A DNA stretch of 64,000 nt. It comes from Nocardia uniformis NBRC 13702. GTDB lineage: Bacteria > Actinomycetota > Actinomycetes > Mycobacteriales > Mycobacteriaceae. Below, in pieces: positions 42,194-49,758 of this stretch (position 1 is the first letter of the stretch; the number at the start of each line of letters is the position of its first letter). The DNA lies in assembly GCF_001613345.1 (NCBI RefSeq), contig NZ_BDCE01000067.1:62001-126000 (forward strand). The letters are read 5' to 3'. The notes under the pieces are model-generated. The model saw only the letters and a list, made by a program, of their open reading frames with translations, was not told where the DNA came from and did no database searches. The translations under genes and the position numbers were made by a program.

Positions 42194-44035
42194 ATGCCAC
42201 CGCTTCGCTCACGCACCACCACCGTCGGCCGCAATGCCGCGGGCGCTCGTTCCCTCTGGCGCGCCACCGGTCTCACCGACTCCGACTTCGGTAAGCCGAT
42301 CATCGCCATCGCGAACTCCTACACCCAGTTCGTACCCGGTCACGTGCACCTGAAGGACGTCGGCGAGATCGTGGCCGAGGCGATTCGCGAGGCGGGCGGC
42401 GTCGCCCGCGAGTTCCACACCATTGCCGTGGACGACGGTATCGCCATGGGACACGGCGGCATGCTGTACTCGCTGCCGTCGCGCGAGATCATCGCCGATT
42501 CCGTGGAGTACATGGCGAATGCCCACACCGCCGACGCGCTGGTGTGTATCTCCAACTGCGACAAGATCACTCCCGGCATGCTCAATGCCGCCATGCGGCT
42601 GAATATCCCGGCCGTCTTCGTCTCCGGTGGACCGATGGAGGCCGGTAAGGCCGTCGTGGTCGACGGTGTGGCGCAGGCCCCCACCGACCTCATCACCGCC
42701 ATCTCGGCGAGCGCCTCCTCCACCGTCACCGATGAGGGCCTGGACGAGGTCGAGCGTTCCGCCTGCCCGACCTGTGGTTCCTGTTCCGGCATGTTCACCG
42801 CCAATTCCATGAACTGCCTCACCGAGGCGCTGGGTCTGGCGCTGCCGGGCAATGGCTCGACGCTGGCCACCCATGCCGCCCGCCGGGCGCTGTTCCAGAA
42901 CGCCGGTCGGGTCATCGTGGATATCGCCAACCGCTGGTACCGCACCGACGACGCCTCCGTACTGCCGCGAAATGTGGCCAATGCGAAGGCCTTCCGCAAT
43001 GCCATGGCCCTCGATGTCGCCATGGGCGGGTCCACCAATACCGTGCTGCACACCCTCGCCGCCGCGCAGGAGGGTGAGATCGACTTCGATCTGCAGACCA
43101 TCGACGAGATCTCGCGTCGGGTGCCGTGCCTGTCCAAGGTGTCGCCGAACTCCGACTACCACATGGAGGATGTGCACCGGGCCGGTGGCATTCCCGCCAT
43201 CCTCGGTGAGCTGCGCCGTGGCGGACTGCTCGAAACCGATGTCACCACCGTGCACACCGCGTCCTTCGACCAGTGGCTCGACGAGTGGGATATCCGCTCC
43301 GGCAAGGCTTCCGAGACGGCCATCGAACTGTTCCACGCCGCGCCGGGTGGCGTGCGCACCACCGTGCCGTTCTCCACCGAGAACCGCTGGTCCTCCCTGG
43401 ATACCGATCAGGCTGGAGGCTGCATTCGCTCGGTCGAGCACGCCTACACGGTCGAGGGTGGACTGTGCGTGCTGCGCGGCAATATCGCTCCCGATGGCGC
43501 CATCCTGAAGACCGCGGGTATCGATGAGGATCTGTTCACCTTCGAGGGTCCGGCCGTGGTGGTCGAATCCCAGGAGGAGGCGGTCTCGCTCATTCTCGGC
43601 AAGAAGATCGTGCCGGGTGATGTGGTCGTGGTCCGCTACGAGGGTCCCTCGGGCGGTCCCGGCATGCAGGAAATGTTGCACCCCACGTCATTCCTGAAGG
43701 GTGTTGGTCTGGGCAAGGTCTGTGCGCTCATCACCGACGGCCGGTTCTCGGGCGGTACCTCCGGTCTGTCCATCGGACACGTTTCCCCGGAGGCGGCGAG
43801 CGGCGGAACGATCGGTCTGATCGAGACGGGTGACCGAATTCGCATCGATGTGCACACCCGAGCACTTGAACTTTTGGTTTCCGATGGTGTATTGGCCGAT
43901 CGGCGCGCGAAAATGGAAGCGTCCGAACGGCCGTGGCAGCCCGCCAACCGCGACCGTCCCGTCACCACAGCCCTGCGGGCATACGCCGCGCTCGCGACGT
44001 CCGCCGATAAGGGCGCCGTCCGGCGGGTGCCGTAA
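42194..44035 (+). CDS. ilvD: Dihydroxy-acid dehydratase
   Basis: Iron-sulfur enzyme of valine/isoleucine synthesis. 613 aa, full length. Cluster and active-site stretches: CISNCDKITPGMLNAAMRLN, SACPTCGSCSGMFTANSMNC, GNGSTLATHAARR, YEGPSGGPGMQEMLHPTS, and TDGRFSGGTSGLSIGHVSPE. It lies about 1.3 kb from ilvB but in the opposite direction, with its own promoter. In M. tuberculosis I recall ilvD elsewhere, so its place here is a local difference. Confidence 0.97.
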   Translation: MPPLRSRTTTVGRNAAGARSLWRATGLTDSDFGKPIIAIANSYTQFVPGHVHLKDVGEIVAEAIREAGGVAREFHTIAVDDGIAMGHGGMLYSLPSREIIADSVEYMANAHTADALVCISNCDKITPGMLNAAMRLNIPAVFVSGGPMEAGKAVVVDGVAQAPTDLITAISASASSTVTDEGLDEVERSACPTCGSCSGMFTANSMNCLTEALGLALPGNGSTLATHAARRALFQNAGRVIVDIANRWYRTDDASVLPRNVANAKAFRNAMALDVAMGGSTNTVLHTLAAAQEGEIDFDLQTIDEISRRVPCLSKVSPNSDYHMEDVHRAGGIPAILGELRRGGLLETDVTTVHTASFDQWLDEWDIRSGKASETAIELFHAAPGGVRTTVPFSTENRWSSLDTDQAGGCIRSVEHAYTVEGGLCVLRGNIAPDGAILKTAGIDEDLFTFEGPAVVVESQEEAVSLILGKKIVPGDVVVVRYEGPSGGPGMQEMLHPTSFLKGVGLGKVCALITDGRFSGGTSGLSIGHVSPEAASGGTIGLIETGDRIRIDVHTRALELLVSDGVLADRRAKMEASERPWQPANRDRPVTTALRAYAALATSADKGAVRRVP

Positions 44036-44051
44036 CTCTCTAGGGGTAAGC

Positions 44052-44351
44052 GTGACAATCGAATACACCGGCAAGGTCGATGCGATGCTTGTCGAATACT
44101 CGGCCATGCTCGACCGCTGTGATGTCCGGAATACGCAAGCGCGTGAAATTCTGGCGGAGGCCGAAGCGCTCGCCGCGGAAACGCGGGAGCTCTTCGGGGC
44201 CGAATATTCCGCACCCGCCGATGAGGCCGCGGGGATCCGGGCGCAGCGCGATGCCCTGGATGCCCAGGTCAATGCCAAATCCCAGGAGGTACAGCGCCTG
44301 CATCGGGAGAACTTCGATGAATGGCGGAGGTTCACCGACACCGAGTGGTGA
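44052..44351 (+). CDS. Small helical (coiled-coil) protein, 99 aa
   Basis: GTG start after AGGGG, 16 bases downstream of ilvD, so probably co-transcribed with it. Strongly helical and charged throughout (REILAEAEALAAETRELF, IRAQRDALDAQVNAKSQEVQ, RLHRENFDEWRRFTD), consistent with a coiled coil; no Cys, no signal, no membrane segment. Not recognised. Confidence 0.65.
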   Translation: MTIEYTGKVDAMLVEYSAMLDRCDVRNTQAREILAEAEALAAETRELFGAEYSAPADEAAGIRAQRDALDAQVNAKSQEVQRLHRENFDEWRRFTDTEW

Positions 44352-44366
44352 GGGACCGTAATGCGC

Positions 44367-44416
44367 AACGGCCGAGGCGATCTGTCGCGAACCGCGATGT
44401 GATCGTCTCGGCCGTT
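44367..44416. terminator. Candidate terminator between convergent genes
   Basis: A 10-bp stem AACGGCCGAG / CTCGGCCGTT with a 30-base loop lies between the small helical gene and the DoxX gene; the rightward strand continues GTGGTTTTCC. Long loop, so only moderate support. Confidence 0.45.
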
Positions 44417-44451
44417 GTGGTTTTCCGCGCGGCGTCTTCCGTGCTGTGCGG

Positions 44452-45462
44452 TCAGTTGAAGGGGCCGACCCCGGTGAGGGGGTTGCCGCCGTGCAGCCAG
44501 AGCCAGGTGCCGATGGCGGCGGCCACGGCCGCCACCAGGGCGGCCAGGGACCCGAGGAAAGGCCTGGTGGCCCAGCCGCGGTTGCGGTCGAGGGAGAGGC
44601 GTCCCGGACCGGTGAGAATAATGGCCGCGGCCGCACCGGCGAGAATGGATTCCAATTCGACGGCACTGTCTCCGGCCTTGTACTGGAAGCCCGGGACCAT
44701 GCCCTGCTTCCAGAACCAGGCGCTGATGATGGTCGCCAGGACCGCGCCCGCCGCGAGGGGGGTGGCGAGGCCGAGGACGATCAGGATGCCGCCGCCGAGT
44801 TCGCTGACAATGAGGAAGGCCGCGCCGATATCGGCCTGGCTCCAGCCGCCGTTCTCCAACATATCGCGGGTGCCCTCGAGACCCGGGCCGTGGAACCAAC
44901 CGGTCAGCTTCTGCAGCCCGTGGTAGATGAAGGTACCGCCGACCACCAGGCGCAGCAGGAGCAATCCGAGGTCGAGCGTGCCGCGACGGTCGTCTCGGCG
45001 ACGCAGCCGACCGGTATCGCCGGGCGCGGTGGGCGCGGGCGGAATGCTCGCGAACGCATAGGACGGGGAGATGCCCTCGGTATCCAAGGCCGGATCTGTC
45101 GTGGCATCGCTGCCGATACCTTGGGCCGCGCCACCATCCTGCACGCCACCGATCCCCTGCGCGCCGCCGACATCCTGCGCGCCGCCGACACCTTGGGCGG
45201 CAGCGCCGAAGCCCGGTGCGGCACCGCCGCCGGGCCCCTGCGCCGGGCCACCGCCCTGCACCTCGGCGCGCGTCGGCACGTCGAGGTCGAGCCCCAATTC
45301 CTCGTCGGTGCGCGGAATTTCCTTGGTGAAGTCCGCGCCGGGCGTGGAAATCTGCTCGGTCGGACTGTCGAAGGGGCTGCGCACCGGCTCGCCCGACCTC
45401 GGCGCGGACGCGGGTTCACCAGACCCCGCCGCAGCGGTTGGATCGTTCGGCTTGTCAGTCAC
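44452..45462 (-). CDS. DoxX-family membrane protein with long disordered N-terminus
   Basis: 336 aa. Residues 1-155 are hydrophilic and low in complexity, including repeats of GGAQ, GVGGAQDVGGAQGIGGVQ type. Residues about 165-336 are a four-helix DoxX domain: GLLLLRLVVGGTFIYHGLQK, then FLIVSELGGGILIVLGLATP and AGAVLATIISAWFWKQG. In mycobacteria, DoxX (recalled as Rv3005c) takes part in a membrane oxidoreductase complex for redox defence; that role here is inferred from position. Confidence 0.85.
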   Translation of the reverse strand: MTDKPNDPTAAAGSGEPASAPRSGEPVRSPFDSPTEQISTPGADFTKEIPRTDEELGLDLDVPTRAEVQGGGPAQGPGGGAAPGFGAAAQGVGGAQDVGGAQGIGGVQDGGAAQGIGSDATTDPALDTEGISPSYAFASIPPAPTAPGDTGRLRRRDDRRGTLDLGLLLLRLVVGGTFIYHGLQKLTGWFHGPGLEGTRDMLENGGWSQADIGAAFLIVSELGGGILIVLGLATPLAAGAVLATIISAWFWKQGMVPGFQYKAGDSAVELESILAGAAAAIILTGPGRLSLDRNRGWATRPFLGSLAALVAAVAAAIGTWLWLHGGNPLTGVGPFN

Positions 45463-45607
45463 GCGGGTCAGGGTAAGCCGCCCGAGCCGCCTACGCGCGG
45501 CAGTCGACTGGCGTGTCCGGTTCGATATTCACACGGACCTGTCGGAAAATCCCGCTGTGCCCACCCCGTCCGAGCGGGCGCGGCGGGTTTTCCGTAACGT
45601 TCTCAAC

Positions 45608-46759
45608 ATGAAGTTGGTTGCCGGAGGCCGAGTCAGGGTCTGCGCGGGGAAGGTCGCGGTCGGTCTGGTGGTCGGGGTGACGCTACTGGCCGGATGTGCC
45701 CGCTTCGACGATTCCGCGTCGAGCCCGTTCACGCCCGAACCGGACTGGCAGGATGCCGATCTGAAGACTTCCCAACCGCAGGAGTCGCCGTCCGAGCGGG
45801 CGCGGCCCGATCTGCCGTGTGTGGATCCGGATCCGGCGGTGGTGGTGTCGTGCCTGGATACCACCGGCGGGCTGGTCACCCTCTCGGATGGGGTGAGCGC
45901 ACTGGTCGGCGAACGCACCACCGGACGCATTCTGAAGGTGGAGGCCACCTCCGAGGGCGTGCCACCCGATCCGATCGAAGTCACGCGGGTGGATGTGGAT
46001 CCGACCGGCGATGGCGGTCTCACCTCACTCGTACTCTCGCCCAGCTTCTCCGAGGACGGGCTGCTCTACGCCTACGTCACCACCGGATCGGACAATCGGG
46101 TGGTGCGCATCTCCACCCAGGGCGGCGGTGAGGCCAAACCGATCCTCACCGGAATCCCCAAGGGCGCCAACGGCAATCGCGGCTCGATCGACTTCCATAC
46201 ACCCAACCGCATGGTGGTGCTCACCGGCGACGCGGGCAATCCCTCGGCCGCCGCCGACAATGGATCGCTGGCCGGAAAGCTGCTGGCGGTGAACTCCCCC
46301 GCCCCCGGTGCCGCCGCGGAAATCATGCTCGCCGGAATCGGTGTCGCGGGCGGCGTGTGCTCCGATCACGCCGAGAGCATCTGGATCACCGACCGCACCG
46401 CCACCGAGGACCGTCTGCAGCGTGTGGGCCCCGACGGCGTCGCCACCAAGGCCTGGAGCTGGCCCGATCACCCCGGCGTAGCGGGCTGTGTCGCCGCATC
46501 CGACGGCGTCGCCATCGCCCTCACCAATCAGAAGGCCCTGGCAATCGCCGAGGCGGACAAGGGCACGCACGCCATTACCGCCGCGCCCACACTGCTGTCC
46601 CAGGACAAGTACGGCCAGCTCGACGCCGCCGCCCTCGGCGGTGACGGCACCATCTGGGTCACCACCGTCAATAAGACCGGCGGCCAACCCAACGAGTACG
46701 ACGACCGCGTCGTCCGTATCCCGCCGCCCTCCGGCGGCCCGGGCAACGGACCGGACTAG
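45608..46759 (+). CDS. Lipoprotein with sugar-dehydrogenase-like beta-propeller (LppZ-like)
   Basis: 383 aa. Signal peptide with lipobox LLAGC (Cys about residue 30), so anchored outside the membrane. The mature part follows the PQQ-dependent glucose/sorbosone dehydrogenase propeller: SLVLSPSFSEDGLLYAYVTT, IPKGANGNRGSIDF, LTGDAGNPSAAADNGSLAGK, LAVNSPAPGA, YDDRVVRI. Whether it binds PQQ is unclear. Position and type match LppZ (Rv3006), as recalled. Divergent from the DoxX gene. Confidence 0.87.
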   Translation: MKLVAGGRVRVCAGKVAVGLVVGVTLLAGCARFDDSASSPFTPEPDWQDADLKTSQPQESPSERARPDLPCVDPDPAVVVSCLDTTGGLVTLSDGVSALVGERTTGRILKVEATSEGVPPDPIEVTRVDVDPTGDGGLTSLVLSPSFSEDGLLYAYVTTGSDNRVVRISTQGGGEAKPILTGIPKGANGNRGSIDFHTPNRMVVLTGDAGNPSAAADNGSLAGKLLAVNSPAPGAAAEIMLAGIGVAGGVCSDHAESIWITDRTATEDRLQRVGPDGVATKAWSWPDHPGVAGCVAASDGVAIALTNQKALAIAEADKGTHAITAAPTLLSQDKYGQLDAAALGGDGTIWVTTVNKTGGQPNEYDDRVVRIPPPSGGPGNGPD

Positions 46760-46859
46760 TCGGCGACCGCGTGCCGCACGGGCGCGACCCCGTGCGGGGC
46801 CGCCGTTTCGACGCGCGACACCGCACTCTCGATATTCGGCACCGTCATCGGGCGGGCGA

Positions 46860-47267
46860 TCAGCCGAGTTCGTAGTCCAGCCAGATGCGGTGGGTACCGT
46901 CCGCGTCTACGGCAATGCCGCCGGTGCCGGTGATCCCGGCCAATTCGTCGGTGCCGCTGGCCGGCACGATGGTGAAGAATTCAGCGGTGCGGTCCGTGCC
47001 GGTGGTGCTGGCGGCATGGACGAAATTGAAAGCACCGGGTCGGCCGTTCACCGAACCTTCGAAGGACTCCATGGCGATATAGCTCCCGACCCCGGTCTCC
47101 TGGTCGAAGGCGGACGTGAAAACCGTTGCGGCGCGGCCGGATAGCTCACCGACAAAGACCTTCTCCATGGTCGCCACACCCACCGGCAGCGCGGTCGGGA
47201 CAGCCGGGTCGGGCACCAGCTCGGTAGGGACGAACGATTTGACGGAGAAGGTTCCGGTAGCTCGCAT
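46860..47267 (-). CDS. DUF3224 family protein
   Basis: 135 aa, soluble beta barrel of the DUF3224 type: MRATGTFSVKSFVPTEL, GVATMEKVFVGELSG, SFEGSVNGRPGAFNFVH and the terminal LAGITGTGGIAVDADGTH. Function unknown. It stands between the lipoprotein gene and gatB with no close partner. Confidence 0.83.
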   Translation of the reverse strand: MRATGTFSVKSFVPTELVPDPAVPTALPVGVATMEKVFVGELSGRAATVFTSAFDQETGVGSYIAMESFEGSVNGRPGAFNFVHAASTTGTDRTAEFFTIVPASGTDELAGITGTGGIAVDADGTHRIWLDYELG

Positions 47268-47327
47268 GGCCGAAGGCTAACGGCCGGCACCGACAGGTTG
47301 CTACTGAGCGTGGAAGCGCACAGTCCC

Positions 47328-47405
47328 GTCATCCCGGCGTGATTTCGGCCGGGATCCACTCCTGCTGAGGTGTGGATTCCGGTCGAAAGCCTGCCGGAAT
47401 GGTGA
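47328..47405. repeat. Dispersed palindromic repeat, copy 2
   Basis: Between DUF3224 and gatB. Left hairpin GTCATCCCGGC...GGCCGGGATCCA; right hairpin TGGATTCCGG...CCGGAATGG. Same layout and about the same length as 5801-5876; the right half matches 38294-38326. Also has inverted outer ends. Confidence 0.75.
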
Positions 47406-47432
47406 GGGATAAGCCGAACTATCCCGCCCGAA

Positions 47433-48947
47433 CTATCCGGCGACCCCGCACGCGGCGAGCACCAGTTCGCGAACGCGCGCCGCGTCGGCCTGGCCACGGG
47501 TGGCCTTCATGACGTCGCCGACCACCTTGCCCGCGGCCTGGACCTTGCCGGAGCGGATCTTCTCGGCGATATCCGGATTCGCGGCCAGGGCCTTGTCGAC
47601 CTCGGACTGCAGGGCGGAGTCGTCGCTGACCATGCCGAGGCCCTTGGTCTCGACGATCTGCGCGGGTTCGCCCTCCCCTGCGAGGACGAAGTCGACGACC
47701 TGCTTGGCGACCTTGTTGTTAATGGTCTTGGCCTCGACCAGCCCGGCCACCTCGGCGACCTGCTTCGGGGTGATGGGCAGTTCGTCGAGGGCGACCTCGC
47801 GCTCCTTGGCCTTCTCGGTGAGATAGGCGACCCACCAGGAGCGGGCGGCGTCGACCGAGGCACCGGCGTCGACGGTGGCGATGATGAGGTCCAGCGCATC
47901 CGCGTTCACCAGATCGCGGAACACCTCGTCGGACAGGCCCCAATCGGCCTTGATCCGGCCGCGGCGCAGCCACGGGTACTCCGGAATGGTGGTGCGCAGC
48001 TGTTCGACCCAGGCCGCGTCGGGCGCGATGGGTTCGAGGTCCGGCTCGGGGAAGTAGCGGTAGTCCTCGGCAGTCTCCTTGACGCGACCGGCGGAGGTGG
48101 AGCCGTCGGACTCGTGGAAGTGGCGGGTCTCCTGGACGATTTCGCCGCCACCGGCGAGCACCGCGGCCTGGCGGCGCATCTCGTAGCGCACCGCCACCTC
48201 GACGCTGCGCAGCGAGTTCACATTCTTGGTCTCGGTGCGGGTGCCGAATACGGTGGCGCCCTTGGGCATCAGCGAGACATTGGCGTCGCAGCGCAGCGAG
48301 CCCTGCTCCATCTTCACGTCCGACACGTCGAGGGATTTGAGCACCTCGCGCAGCGCGGTCACGTAGGCGCGCGCCACCTCGGGCGCCCGCTCCCCCGCCC
48401 CGGTAATGGGCTTGGTCACGATCTCGATGAGTGGCACACCGGCGCGGTTGTAATCCAGCAGCGAGTGCGAGGCACCGTGAATACGTCCGGTCGCACCGCC
48501 GACATGCGACGACTTACCGGTGTCCTCCTCCATGTGCGCGCGCTCGATGGCGACGCGGAAGACGGACCCGTCGTCGAGCACCACATCGAGGAACCCCTCG
48601 GTGGCAATGGGCTCGTCGTACTGGCTGATCTGGTAGTTCTTCGGCTGGTCCGGGTAGAAGTAGTTCTTCCGCGCGAACCGCCCCCACGGCGTGATGGAGC
48701 AGTTCAGCGCCAGCCCGATGCGGATGGCGGACTCCACGGCCTTCTCGTTCACCACCGGCAGCGACCCGGGCAGGCCGAGGCATACCGGGCACACCTGGGT
48801 ATTCGGCTCGGCGCCGAACTCGGTGGGGCAACCGCAGAACATCTTGGTCGCGGTACCCAGCTCGACATGGACCTCCATGCCCAGCACCGGCTCGTACCGG
48901 TCGATGACATCGGCGTAGTCCATCAAGTCCGCGGTCGCTGCACTCAT
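47433..48947 (-). CDS. gatB: Aspartyl/glutamyl-tRNA amidotransferase subunit B
   Basis: Catalytic kinase/amidating subunit of GatCAB, which converts Glu-tRNA-Gln to Gln-tRNA-Gln (and Asp-tRNA-Asn). 504 aa from the Met before SAATADLMDYADVIDRY. Seen: EPVLGMEVHVELGT, a zinc site FCGCP...CPVCLGLPG, NYFYPDQPKNYQISQYD, HMEEDTG, DYNRAGVPLIEIV, and the C-terminal GatB/YqeY tail (AAGKVVGDVMKATRGQ). gatC and gatA are not in the window. Confidence 0.97.
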   Translation of the reverse strand: MSAATADLMDYADVIDRYEPVLGMEVHVELGTATKMFCGCPTEFGAEPNTQVCPVCLGLPGSLPVVNEKAVESAIRIGLALNCSITPWGRFARKNYFYPDQPKNYQISQYDEPIATEGFLDVVLDDGSVFRVAIERAHMEEDTGKSSHVGGATGRIHGASHSLLDYNRAGVPLIEIVTKPITGAGERAPEVARAYVTALREVLKSLDVSDVKMEQGSLRCDANVSLMPKGATVFGTRTETKNVNSLRSVEVAVRYEMRRQAAVLAGGGEIVQETRHFHESDGSTSAGRVKETAEDYRYFPEPDLEPIAPDAAWVEQLRTTIPEYPWLRRGRIKADWGLSDEVFRDLVNADALDLIIATVDAGASVDAARSWWVAYLTEKAKEREVALDELPITPKQVAEVAGLVEAKTINNKVAKQVVDFVLAGEGEPAQIVETKGLGMVSDDSALQSEVDKALAANPDIAEKIRSGKVQAAGKVVGDVMKATRGQADAARVRELVLAACGVAG

Positions 48948-49133
48948 GGCCATCAGTCTATGTACGGCTCGATGCCCGCGGTCCCCCAGGGCAGCCGTGC
49001 CTCGGTGCCCGGGGATCGTGGCGATCGACACGGACACGAAGGTGCGGCTCCACAACTAACGAAAGGTGTGCGGGAACCACCGAAAACGGCTCGTACCAGG
49101 CCGCGACCCGAATCGCGGCGGTACGGTTGGAGC

Positions 49134-49685
49134 ATGACCGAGGAAGCCACGTTGAGCTACCACTGGTCCCGCGACGAGTTCGTTCGGGCCTGGGATGCCG
49201 ATGTCTTCGAGCGCAGGGTGGAGCTGGTGGAGGGGGAGGTCTGGCCGGTGGTAATCGGGTCATGGCACGGCGAGACGGTAATGACCGTCGCTGCTGTGCT
49301 GCCGAGACGTGGTGTGCGGATTTCGAGTTCGACGCTGCCGACCGGGGACTCGCTACCGGACCCGGATTGTTGGGTACGGCGAAGGGATGCCGAGCCGACC
49401 GAGTCGATCGGCTCGCGGCTGGCGGTGTGGGATCCGAGAGATCTGCTGCTGGTCATCGAGGTGTCGGACGAAACCGTAATGCAGGACCTCGGTGTCAAGG
49501 CGAAGCTGTACGGCCGGGCCGGATATCCGGCGTACTGGGTGGTGACGAAGGACGTCATCTACGAACACACGGAGCCGACGGCGAGCGGCTATCGACTGCG
49601 TGCCGAGTACCGCGCAGGCGATCGGATCCCGATTCGCTACGCCGACACCGATCTTGCGGTCGACGACCTGCTGCATCCTGCCTGA
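49134..49685 (+). CDS. Uma2-family (PD-(D/E)XK-fold) protein
   Basis: 183 aa from ATG 49134. The core has RVELVEGEVWP (Glu), LPDPDCWVRR (Asp), DLLLVIEVSDET (E-x-S), and DLGVKAKLYGRAGYPAYWVV, the recurring Uma2 pattern of a restriction-nuclease fold. These proteins are numerous in actinobacteria and cyanobacteria; function unsettled. A hairpin terminator follows at 49710. Confidence 0.87.
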   Translation: MTEEATLSYHWSRDEFVRAWDADVFERRVELVEGEVWPVVIGSWHGETVMTVAAVLPRRGVRISSSTLPTGDSLPDPDCWVRRRDAEPTESIGSRLAVWDPRDLLLVIEVSDETVMQDLGVKAKLYGRAGYPAYWVVTKDVIYEHTEPTASGYRLRAEYRAGDRIPIRYADTDLAVDDLLHPA

Positions 49686-49709
49686 TCTGGTCCGAACTGA
49701 CGAGAGGTG

Positions 49710-49737
49710 CCTACCGGCGAAGTGTCTCGCCGGTAGG
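49710..49737. terminator. Bidirectional terminator
   Basis: A perfect 11-bp stem CCTACCGGCGA / TCGCCGGTAGG with a 6-base loop between the convergent Uma2 gene and ABC permease gene. Confidence 0.75.
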
Positions 49738-49758
49738 TCCTCTTACACCACGTGGACT

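Noticed and set aside
48114..49133. A 340-codon N-terminal extension of the Uma2 gene
   Set aside because: It is antisense to gatB; the Uma2 domain begins right at ATG 49134.
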